Assembly: GCA_946811185.2 (NCBI GenBank)
Contig: OX328112.1
Location: forward strand, 16,473,215 to 16,537,214
DNA: 64,000 bases
Origin: Hippopus hippopus
Taxonomy: Eukaryota > Mollusca > Bivalvia > Cardiida > Cardiidae
Reading direction: 5' to 3'
Position 1 is the stretch's first letter; each line of letters begins with the position of its first letter. The notes beneath the pieces are model-generated. The model was not told the DNA's origin. It was given only the letters and a program-made list of their open reading frames with translations, and ran no database searches. The position numbers were made by a program, and so were the translations under genes. Positions 49,801 to 61,800 of this stretch are shown here, piece by piece.

Positions 49801-52800
49801 TTGCTTAGAACAAGTAGTCAATCTGCATGCAAATAAGGATATATTTGACTTTAGTACTGACAGCAAAATATCTATTTTGCTTAATGTATATCTGGCTTTA
49901 AAACTACCTGCAAAATATCTACTTTGCTTAATCTTAACAAATACTTATGGACAAAACGTCATTGTAACCAAAAATAAAAGATAAAAATATGCTGTGACAC
50001 TGTTGCATTAAGTTATCCCTTTACCCTAGAATCCAACCTTTTAACAACCTCAAGAAACATTGAGGGAAAAAGAGGAGATGCTGGTAACTAGTATTTCCTC
50101 CTTTCCCCACAATGTGTTCTACCCTTTCAAGAACTAATTTCATAATTTTCACAACATTTATCATCTGCAAATGGTTTCAATCTGAATGAGTGTACAATTT
50201 TGTTGTCTGGTAAAGGGTAAAATATATAACATCTGTATATCCAAAACTAACAGGTAAAAATATGCTGTGACAATAAGTTTAAGTGTAGACTACCTTGGTC
50301 GGATTTGTCTGTCTGTTTGTCCAGCAGAACTTGTGGGTGTGGTTCTATCCTCCTCCTCTCTTCTGTCTCTGTCCTGTGGGGTGTGGGGCGATCTGATATC
50401 CCTTTCACCTTTGCCACCACTCTGGGCAGGACTAGCTCGCCCTTGAACTGGGCTATATGACAAGAATATGTAAATGTCTGTAGTACAGAGATATTTTGGC
50501 TGTATGAAGTTTTAACGGTCATGCCCATGAAAATTCAGTCTTTGTTAACAGTATTTTGTAGTGGTAAGCTTTATAACAGACCAGCTTTTCAATTTGAGTA
50601 GAAAAATAAGATGTTGCTGTGAACAGAATAATTAATGAAATTCATTGAAATTCTTTAATGACTGCCCAGTATTCAAAGATTTACATGTATCTGTATAACA
50701 GTTAATTGTTGATATATCATATTTTGGAAGAGATATTTTGTACAAACATTATGGTATGGTTTAAAGCAGCAAAAGTAGAATGGAAAAGGAAGATAAATCT
50801 GTAAAAAAAAAAACATTGCCAAAATTTTACATGAAAATGACAAAATAGCCCAAAGTCTATTATTCCAGCATAAATGCTTGTATTTAAATGTAAGACATTC
50901 TTTTGAAATCAGGTACAAAATCATAGCCAATCAGCTCAAATGAAGAAGGCATATACATGAAAATCAATGCTTTACGCTGGAAAAAAGTGTGTGATTGATT
51001 GGTATTTATTTCTCCTTATGGCAAAATAGTGTAACTGAACCCACAGTGAAACCACTTAGGCAAAGGAGCTTACTGGGATAAAAAATCAAATTTTTAAGGT
51101 TTCACTGAAATCTAGTAAAATTGTTTGAAAGGGTATAAAAGATGTACCAAACAGATTTCAACAATTCCTAACTAGATAATGGCAGAAATAATGCTAGTTT
51201 TACCTTCTTGTTCCTTTACCACCCTTTGATCTCTTTCGTTCGTCTTCCTTCTTTCTGAGTTGAACAACAGATGAAGGGTCTGCTTTAGCAGATCTTGGAG
51301 CGACTCCAACCCCGAAACTTTGACCATCTGGGTCACCAACCAGGCTCCCGTCATCAGCAATTGGAAGTCCAGCCTAGAATTATACATCATAGTTAAATCT
51401 TAGTGATTAAAAACACAGTCATTTAAATATACTGTAAAATCTGTTGACAAGTCATCCAAGAAAATAACTAATAAAGTATTAAAGGGTATGTGAATGTTAA
51501 ACAAAGGGAATATTATGTTCAAAATTCAACTTTGGAAACTTAGTCAATTAGTTAAAAGGGAAATACATGTAGATTAAAAAATGAATTTAAGTTAGACATA
51601 TGAGCCATGCTCTGTTAAAGGGGGCTTAATGCATCTGCAAAAAGTATCAACCCATGTCAGCCTGCGAAGTCTGCACAGGCTGACGTTGGCCCAAACTTTT
51701 TGCGATTTGTAAATTTTCTACATTTCAAGGGACAAATCTACCTCTAAGGCAAGTCAATTGCTAAACAAAATGGGTTTTATGGATCCATAATTACATGTAT
51801 TTGATGACTTGCTTGGTATTATGCATCACAGAGATGCATTAAGCCCCCTTTTGTCAGAGTGTTGCTCATTTACATGTCAGAGTGTTGCTCATTTACATAA
51901 CACCCCATTACTTTCACAGTGTATTTTCAGACACATAAAAAACTATCATGTATGACAGAAAACAGAAGTATCTGATGGGATGGAAACTATCTTTCAATAG
52001 TTTGAAAAAACTGTAGGAAAAGGACCAACTCCTCATTTCAAGCAATTGCTTCTTTCCCACAGTGTCCTTATAAAGTGGCATACAGAAGGGTGTAATAAGC
52101 TGTAATTGTAAAATGATCAGTTTAATTCTGAAAGTTGAGCAAGACTTGTGTATGCTGAAAAATTCACAATTTTCTAAAATAGCTGTCCAAAATGTTAAAA
52201 CTATATAGCCTTAAATCTGTGCAATTATACATGTATTTATAGTTCAATGATAACAGTGCAAAAAATAAGTAAAATTTATACAATATGAACAATATATATT
52301 TAACAAAGTTATATGCTCTGAGTGGGCTTAAGAATCCAGTAATTTCAGTCCTATGATTTTGAATCAAGGTGCTGACAGTACTAAACAACAAAGTGTATTA
52401 CATAATTTAAAATCAAAACACTGAAATCACTGAAATGTTGAAAGCATTACATAATATAGTCTGTGTGCAAAAGTAGTATACCATGAATACTGTATTTGTG
52501 TAGAAGAAAATTTGACGAGTCCTCAAATGAAACCTAATACAATAATAATCATGGATTTTCTTATATTAGACCTCTAAATATATCTTAAACTATTTTCGCA
52601 GACAGTTTATACTAAGATCCTTCTACATGTTCTCTTCAATCTGATCCTGGATCTAACCTGTTGGTGCTTTCCTACAGGTATGCTGATTCATTGTAATACT
52701 TTCCGAAGCCTGAAATATTGATTTCACTTAGTAAGCATCTTAACTGCTAAGCTTTAAACACTTCATCAAACAATCACAATTTTCATCAATCCTGAGGTTA

Positions 52801-55800
52801 TAAGGCTTTTGAAAAAATTGTAGGAGAAGGAGAATATGCTTTCACTTTGGACAAGTCTTTTGGCAAACAATAGATAAAACTGACAATGTAGATCAAGATC
52901 AGACTGAATGTTTCCTGCAGTTTGATCTTGGTGTGCATTGTCAGTAAAATACCAAACACTGGAATGGATAGTACTGTAAGGTTCAAGACAGTATAAACTT
53001 ATACATGAACCACAAAATATTCACTGCTACCTTTTAAATCTAGGATGTGCAGGGTAGTGCATGGAAATAATTATGAGGTTTTTAACCCTTAACCTTGCTA
53101 TATTAGTGAAATGAAACTTTTGAGTTGATAGGAAAAAGCCAAATTTTGTCATTACAACAGTATTTTTGGGAGGAAAAATGTTTCCTTATCTGACCGTGTA
53201 GATCCAACATTAGAGCACATGTTCTGTGCAGTCTGATCTTGATCTACACTGTCCCCAAAAGGTCACTTAGTCAAACTTACTTAGCAGCATAAGGGTTAAA
53301 ACAAAAATATGCATGGACTACATTTTATATATCATAATATCTAAACAACCTCTTGTCTATCTGACTTTTCACTCCCCAACGACTGGAGGGAGGATTTCCG
53401 CTCTGGTGACATCTGAAAAGTTACGTCCATAAATGATTCAATTGTCAAGCAGCTGTATAACTACTATATGGATAGCTAACAAAATTTACATTTGTAGTGC
53501 TAGATAAACAAAATTGACTTTCTCAGTCAAAGTGAAGATATTGCAATTTCAAAGCTGGTTTTTTTTTTTTTTTGTCAGAATATCTTGAAAAGCAGTATTC
53601 TGTACAGTGTGATCTTGGTTTAATTCTTTACCAAACAACAAAATTTTGGACAGGTCCAAATTCAAAGCATCTGCAGAAAACAAAATAAATGTGACTTAAG
53701 AATTAAAATTTGTTTTGGGCAGGGTAGAAAACATTGTGGGAAAAGGAGAAAATGCTGGTTACCAGCATTTTCTCCTTTTCACACAATGTTTTCAAAAGCT
53801 TTCTTTATCAGGGTTGCTAAAAGTCGGTATTGTGTGGTAAAGGGTTAATACAGGTTTGTTGCTACAGGAGCTAAAGACTACAGAAAAATTTGTACATTTC
53901 TGCCCCTACAATAGCTATCTTTGTAAACCAAAGCCTGACAGGAAAAACTTATCCTATATGAGGAGAACTATATTTCCCCAGTTTTCAAATCAATATTTGA
54001 AAAAGAAATCTTACTGATTTTTTAAAAAAGATAGAATCAAGCCATATAGCTACTGGTTACATGCATATACAGAACTTTTGGCATTTATCCCATCTAAAAC
54101 AATTTTCATGTCTTGCAGAACCCTACCTCCGAAAACATTGAACCAAAGTCAGAAAATGCTTGCAACAAGTAATTTCTCTCTCTGCCAAAATGTTTTAGCT
54201 GTAGTAAATTATCAAACCTTAAGTGTTCATTATCCTTATTCTTTAAACCATGTTTTCAAGCTTGTCAGCTACAAATTAGTTTTAGGAGGTAATAAATTAA
54301 TTTGAGCCAAAATAGAAAGAAAAAGAGTATTACTACCATTGCGAAAAACAGGAGTTAACCTTCAAGTACCAAATATATGACATAGATATTTTCATCTCAA
54401 ATATGCCCCCCTCCCGAGAAGAAGTCAAACAAACATTATTACAAAAACAGTTACTGCTCATAATGAGGCATTTCTTCTGTTGCCACCATGAGTAACTAAA
54501 AGGTGCCTTCACCAATTTATCAAACTTATCCTTTCAATTAGACTAAAAATTAAGACAGAACCACACTGTAGAAGATTTCGTTAATATAGAACAGAATGTT
54601 TATGATAAAGGAGAGAATAGCAAATATAAAGGATGTAACTTGTACAGTACCTGTTGTGCAGCCTGGATGGCGGCAGGGTCTGATCTATCAATTAGGGCAT
54701 ATTTAGCACGCAGTCTGTCCTCTATGTCCTTTTCCATTTGTCTGTAAAGAAACGAAAAGTAACATTTTGACAGTTAGCTTCCTCCAGACAACTTTTTCCA
54801 TCTTGCTGGAGACTTTTTTGTTATCAATGTGGGCAAAGGAGTCATTTTGCTTTTATCTGCATATCAAGATCTCTATACCCAATTTCTGAGGTCTTTCTTC
54901 TTTAGACAAAAAGAACTTTAAAGTTCTTCTTCTAGAACTTGCAAGAATAAAGTAGCCTTAAGTCTGACCTATCCCAAAAAGGTTAATGGTCAAGCGACTC
55001 TTAATCCCTTGCTATTTCTTTAAACTACTCCCTCCACTGATTATCAGATCCAGGTTTCAATGTCTTCTGACACCTGGGTCTGAAGGCAAACATTTTCTGC
55101 AGCCACTTTTAGAGATGCAGCTTAAACTGTACGAAGCCATTTCCTATCAGCATCCTTACAAGGTCCTGCATAGCTCAGTGGTAAAGTGTGGGACTTATAA
55201 CCTGGAGGCCCAGGTTTCCAGCCTCACTGGTAACACTACGTTTTCTGTTGGAGTGTCCTTGGGCATGACACTTCAGAGCCCTAGCATGGTCCTGGTGAAA
55301 CCCAAGACATACATGAACATGTGAGCTGTCCCCCTGATATGACTGAAATAACATTGAAAAAGCCATGAAACACTATTCAATCAGTTATCAATATAGCATC
55401 AGAAGGAGTCTGAACATGAAATTTGATTTGATCTAATGCAATAGTTTCTGCAAAGAAATCATTTGAATAGTAGTAAATGGATAGACAAACTGGATGGACA
55501 GCAAGCAGCAAGTGATCACAATAACTCAACTTCTGAACTTCATGTGAAGGTGAGCTAAAACTAAAATCTAAGGTCTACTTACTGGTATATTTCTCTAAAA
55601 GCCTCGAAAGTTCCTTGAATCTGTCTAACATTGATGATCTAAAATTGTAAGAAATAAAACATTACTTATTTCTGAATTCAAAAAAAAAAGTAAGTACTGT
55701 ACTTACAGTTGCAAGTATCATCAGCAGGTAATTATCTATTATCAAAAGGCGTTTTTCTCCTCTGCTATGTCAAGATTATTCTTTGAAAGCTTCCAGTAAC

Positions 55801-58800
55801 TTTTATATTCTGTAAGATCATGTCTTGTAAAGTTAATTTTCATAAGTTATGTGTTGTAAACATTTTTCTTATAAAGTTAAAACTTAAAAACTCATGTCTG
55901 TTTCACTGTAAACTAGTGTTTTGTTGCAATTTATATCTCTTGTTCAGTTCACCAACTACTGTTTCTTTTAAACCTGTTTCTTGTTAGATATCATAATATT
56001 ATTTCTTATTTTATAATATTATGCCAATTTCGGAAACTTTGTTTTCCCCTCAGTTCTTGTTTTTTACAACCATTACTTCAGAGTTTGTAGACTTAACTGT
56101 TTCTAGTTGACCTACATCTTGTAAAAATATTCTTTAGGTTCTTGAAAACTTAACTCTTGTTTCTTGTTGGCTTATTTCTTTGCATTTCATGAACTTATTT
56201 CTTGTAGTATAGTTTTCAAGTTTACTGTAAACCCAAAGCCTGCTTTTTGTTAAAGATGCCCGTCTACAGCCGGTGAGCAAAAACGCTGTTAAATTTCAAA
56301 CAATTTAGAATGGTACAGAAATCAGTCCTTTGTGTAAACATGGATAAATTACTGACATATATGGCGTACTTGAAAAAAAGAAACACAGAGATTTGTATTA
56401 GAAACCGAACATTGGTCAGAAGAAAACTGGCTGACAAACGGAGCTGTATACAATGGCGGTGCGTCACCGAAATTTATCGTTGGTTTCCGCCTAGAGTCGG
56501 ATACGGTGTAATTTACATATATAGGCTGCAACCTCCGTCTGAAAATCAAGGCTGCAACAGAGAAGCCTCCATTTTCCTTCGTTTACCTCATTAGACACAG
56601 GGCGAAGGTCAAATATAGTCACGTGACAGAATGCATGATCATCATACGAATCTACCCGAGTGTATAACAGACATATCAAAATCCTCGATTCAAAAACCGG
56701 AAACGACGAGTCTGTTTACATGGATGGCCGCGACTCAGCGAAATGCATTTTCTATCGACCGTAATCTAAGCAACCTTGCAAACGTGAGGCGCAATATTTG
56801 GCATGAAGATATGAGAATGACTATAGTTTGATAAAATAAAGACAAAATGAGTTAAAACTGGCTGAAAATGAGTATCAGGGCCTCTTTAAACTCTTTTTGT
56901 TTCTTGTGAACTTAGTTGGTACTTTAATTAACTCTTTACCAGTTGACACCATTTTCAGACTTGTCTATACTGACAGCTTTTCTAGAGGACAAATTAAAGG
57001 TGGCTTATGAAATGGGATTTGTAATTAAGAAAACTTTGGAAAAAGAAGGAAATTTTAATTACTAACACAGTTCCCCTCACTACAATGTTTGCAGATGTGG
57101 CTAAATGACTAGGATTTGTCTTAGGGTAGAAAACATTGTTGGAAATAAGAAAGTTTTGGTTACCCTCACATTCTCCCTTTTCCACCAAGTTCTTATAGGC
57201 CTTTTCTCCTTTTCAAACAATATTTTATTTTCAAAGGGCCTTTTCCCTAGGGCTGTTGAAACTCAAGAATATTTGGTAAAGGGTTAAAAGAATCTTACAT
57301 CAATTTCATCCAAAGTTCCTTCAGCAAACCGCCTCACTTGTTGTTTAATCTCATATTTCTGTTGTTCTGATAATGGATCATAGTTAATCTGACTTCTGTT
57401 GGTCTGTAATGACAGAAGATTTTTATCATTAGTCATAGCAGCAGTAAAATTTTTATACTGGTATAGATTGAAAGTGTTTGCAGATGACAAATACGCCCTA
57501 AAGTGCCAAATAAACCTATCAGACATCTTTAGCCACGAAATACAACCCAAATAATTGTAATTTCATGGTTACTTTTGTCTACAGTGTTTAAGCAAAGCGG
57601 ACAGTGTAGATCAAAGATCTGGCTGCGCATTTTATGCAGCTTGATCTTGATCTGTACTGGCCGCAAAGGCAGCTATAGTCGTGAAAGGCCCTTTACCACA
57701 CAGTGACGACTTTTGACGACCCTTGAAAAGAAGCCTTTTGAAAACATTGTGGGAAAAGGAGAAAATGCTGGTAACCAGCATTTTCTCCTTTTCCCACAAT
57801 GTTTTCTACCCAATCAATAAACAATTGCACCATTTGGGCCACACTGAAATTGTCGTCTGCAAATGCTTTCAATTTGGACAGGGCTAAAATTTGTCGTCTG
57901 GTACAGGGTTAAACATGGTTGAAATGATCGGTGTTGTCTCTGACAAGTAGCAACATGGGAAAAAAAAAAACTCCTTTTCCTAACATGTTTTCCAAGTCCT
58001 CCTGCTCAGGGACATGTTTTACTGCAAAGTTAACCCTGTACCAGATATGACAAATCAAAACATTTACAGAAGACAAACTAAATGTGTCTAAAATAATGGA
58101 CTGTGTCTGTAAATGTGTACAAAACAATATTGGAAAAAGAGAAAATGCTGGTTATCAGCATTTGCAAATGAAAAAATTAAATGTTGCCAAAATTTTTGAA
58201 TGCCCCTGTAAAAGGGTAGAAAGCAATGTGGGAAAAGGAGAAGATACTGGTTACTAACATTTTCTGCTTTTCTGACATTTTTTTTCAAAAATCTTCATAC
58301 AAATAGTTAAAATCCTTGATCTTTTGGTAAAGGCTTAAAAATAAAGATAGATAAAAGGAGAGATGAGATCTGAAACATTTTAAATATAGCACTGTATTAA
58401 GAAAGCTTTACCTTCCATTCAGCATAGTGCATTCCACATGGATCTTTTTCAAATATATTCATATTCAACTTTACATTATCCAATGTTTAAGGGACAAAAC
58501 ACAATTCCTAAGTTTCTGCTTTCCAAACAAGCACACTTTCAGTATCAAAAAAGTCAAATGACTATCTTCTACACTGAAGAATTCTTTTAACACATGGTTT
58601 CATCATTTATCCTTGTAGAAGTAAATTAAAAATATTGCTATTCTTTTTCAGGCTGAATATCTTAACATATTGGGAAGTATCATAGTAAGATCAGGAAATC
58701 GAAAATGGGCAAGAAAAAAAAAAAAAAATCCATACATTACAATTTAATGTGTGATTTTGATAGATTACATGACTGTATTTAGCACAAGAATCTGATACTG

Positions 58801-61800
58801 CGGCAGGTCCTAGATCAGACTGCACAAGATATCTAGCATAAACTCATTATTAACAAATTTACGCAAGATATCTAGCATAAACTCATTATTAACAAATTTA
58901 CGCATTTATGTTCAGCCTTGACACTCTTCTTACAACTCAAAAAACCCTAAATATTAATGAATGGCTTAAACTGTTAAAAAAGATAATTTGGCAAATTGTA
59001 TCGTTCAGTGCTAGTTTTGTAAACAAATAAACTATAACATCTTGTAAAAAAAATATATGATCAACAAAATTAAGCAAGAAAAAAAAATGTTCTATTAAAT
59101 TCAATTATCACACCTAAGAATAAGTAACTTTTAACCAAATAACAAAATTTCAGAACAAAACCATTTGCAGATGACAAAGTAAAAATGTTAAGAATTGTCC
59201 TGAAAAGACCCGCATTTTTTTCCTTTTTCTACCATGTTTTCTTCCCTTTCAAAGACAAATCTAATCATTTAACCCTTTACTACACAATCCAAACTCCAAG
59301 AAAAAGGGCTTTTGAAAACATTGTGGGAAAAGGAGAAAATGCTGGTAACCAGCATTTTCTCCTTTTCCCACAATGCTTTCTATCCTACCCAAATACAATT
59401 TGTATATTTGAGTAACATATATTCTGTCATATGCAAATACTTTACATTTTGATATAGTTGAAAATTTTTTTGTTTGCTTAAGAGTTCAGAGATTTTTAAG
59501 TTGCCATCTGCAACTGCTTTCAATTAGGACCAGCCTGATATTTTACCGTTTGGTAAAGATTTCAAAGTATTTATCTTATTTAATTAAAGAACCAAGCAAT
59601 GGTCCATATATATAACCAGAAAAACACAATTCACTATCACCACACAGGGAGGCAAGCACTTCTAACTCTATAAGGTATTTTCAAGTCAAGATGGTATAAA
59701 TATTTGATAAATGATTGGCAGTTACTTGTAATTTGTGATACACAACAAACTGAAATGTGAACCTAATCAATAGAAGAAACATTCAAGGGTCATTCACTAT
59801 TTATTACAACCAAATCTGCTGAAGTGTTTATCATACTTTTGAGAAGCCTTTCCTTCCTTTTTCCAATATACATGTATAATCAATGCCTTCTGTAATACAG
59901 TTTGTCTCTCTCTGGCTCATTCTCTGGCTCTCTCTCATTCTGGGTCTCTCTCTGTCATTCTGGCTTTTTCTCTCTGTCATTCTGGCTCTCTCTCTCTCAT
60001 TCTGGGTCTCTCTCTCATTCTGTCTCTCTCTGGCTTTCTCTGTGGCCCTCTCTCTCTCTTTCCGGCTCTCTGTGTGTGGCTCTCTCTGTCTTTCTGTGTG
60101 GCTCCTCCCCCCTCTCTCTCTCTCTCTCTCTCTCATTTCTCAGAGTAATTCCTTGCATTTATCAACTTAGTATTAGAAATTTTAAAACAACCATAGCTTC
60201 AGTGGATTGTATGGATCAAGGTCATACGGCACAATAAGTAGAGTCAACTCTTTGTCTTACATGACCTGTAATTTTTTAAAACATCCTAGTAAAAAAAAAA
60301 ACAACAAAAAATCTAGAATTAAAGTCTTTCACTCTGTCTGAAAAATGTCTTCTATCTTTGTAACTACAGCATTTAATTTAATACAATTTCAAGGTTATTT
60401 GGTCTGAAAAATGTCCTGTATATCTTTGTATCTACAGCATTTAACCCATACAGTGACAAATAATGAGCCATGCTCTGTTTAAAGGGAGCTTGATCTATCT
60501 GCAAAAATTATCTACCCAAGTCAGCAGGCCAACCTGGGCCAATTTTCTGCATTTCAAAGGACCAGTTTACCTTATGATTCAGTCAGGTGTTGTTTGACAA
60601 AATCAATTTTATAGATTCATAATGCATCATGAAAATGCAATAAGCCCCCTTCTGCCAGAGCATGGCTCATTTATAAAATTGCTCTTTTCAGTTAGTAGAG
60701 TAAAAGCTAATGTTGCAATGTAAATTTTCATTTCATTTCCATGTGAGTATAGAGTTGAGATCAAACTACAGAGAGCATGAAGTCTACACTATCAAATAGT
60801 CTGCATGATATTGGGATCAAAAGTGCCTTGAAACAGAAATTGCTTGATAATTCTTACGATTGAAAGTGGAATAATAATGAATCAAAACTGATGCAAAACA
60901 TTTCAATGAGGTGCCAATAATCTGAACAGTAGCATTTTTAGTGAAAAATTTAAGTCTAAAAAGGGACATAACTCTGTCAAAAAATATTTCACAGGCTCTC
61001 TGGAAAATGGAGGTTAAATGCATCTTTGTAATGCATTATACCAAGCAAGCCATCACAATGATTATGGATCTACGAAATTTATTTTGTCTTAAAACAGACT
61101 GAATCATGAGGGAGAATGGTCTTTGGACATGCAGAAAATTTATCAATAGCAAAAAGTATCAACCCAGGCCAGCCTGTGCAGACTGCACAGGCTGGCCTGG
61201 GTTGATACTTTTTTTGCATCGGCACGAAACCCCCTTTTCCCAGAGCATAGCTCATTTAGAATTTCTTAACAATATAAAAAAAAAATAATGTGACCAAGAA
61301 ATATACAAACTGTAAGAGACCATAGGGTCATAACTATAGTAAACATGGCATTTTTACAACAGGGTTGAGTGCCATAAAAATTAACCTTTGCCAATACAAA
61401 CCTTATGTACATGAATCTTAAAAAGAAAATGAATCTAAACAAATATCTATATATGCAATTAACTCATTACTTTATAAGAAAAAGAAAGACTTGTCCAAAC
61501 TGAATGCATTTACAGACAACTAATTAACTGTGGAATAAATGAAGGGATTTGTTTTAACTCTTTACCAAATGACAAAATTTTGGACTGGTCCAAATTGAAA
61601 GCACTTGAAGACGACAAAATAAACATAACTCAAAAATAGAAATTTGTTTCCAGCAGGGTATAAAACATTCTGGGAAAAGGAGAAAATGCTGCTTACCAGC
61701 ATTTTCTCCTTTTCCCACAATGTTTTCAAAAGGCTTCTTTCTCAGGGTCATTAAAAGTCGTGATTGTGTGGTAAAGAGTTAATTCTTTACCAAACGACAA

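Noticed and set aside
56310..56594. 94-codon frame with basic residues
   Set aside because: Sits inside a candidate transposon with a similar frame on the opposite strand; no family recognised.
57740..57806. Annotated microRNA gene
   Set aside because: The hairpin is the centre of a high-copy MITE; without small-RNA data it cannot be called a microRNA.
59831..60237. Arg/Glu-rich and Ser/Leu-rich open frames
   Set aside because: Both strands of a TC-based minisatellite; no other coding evidence.
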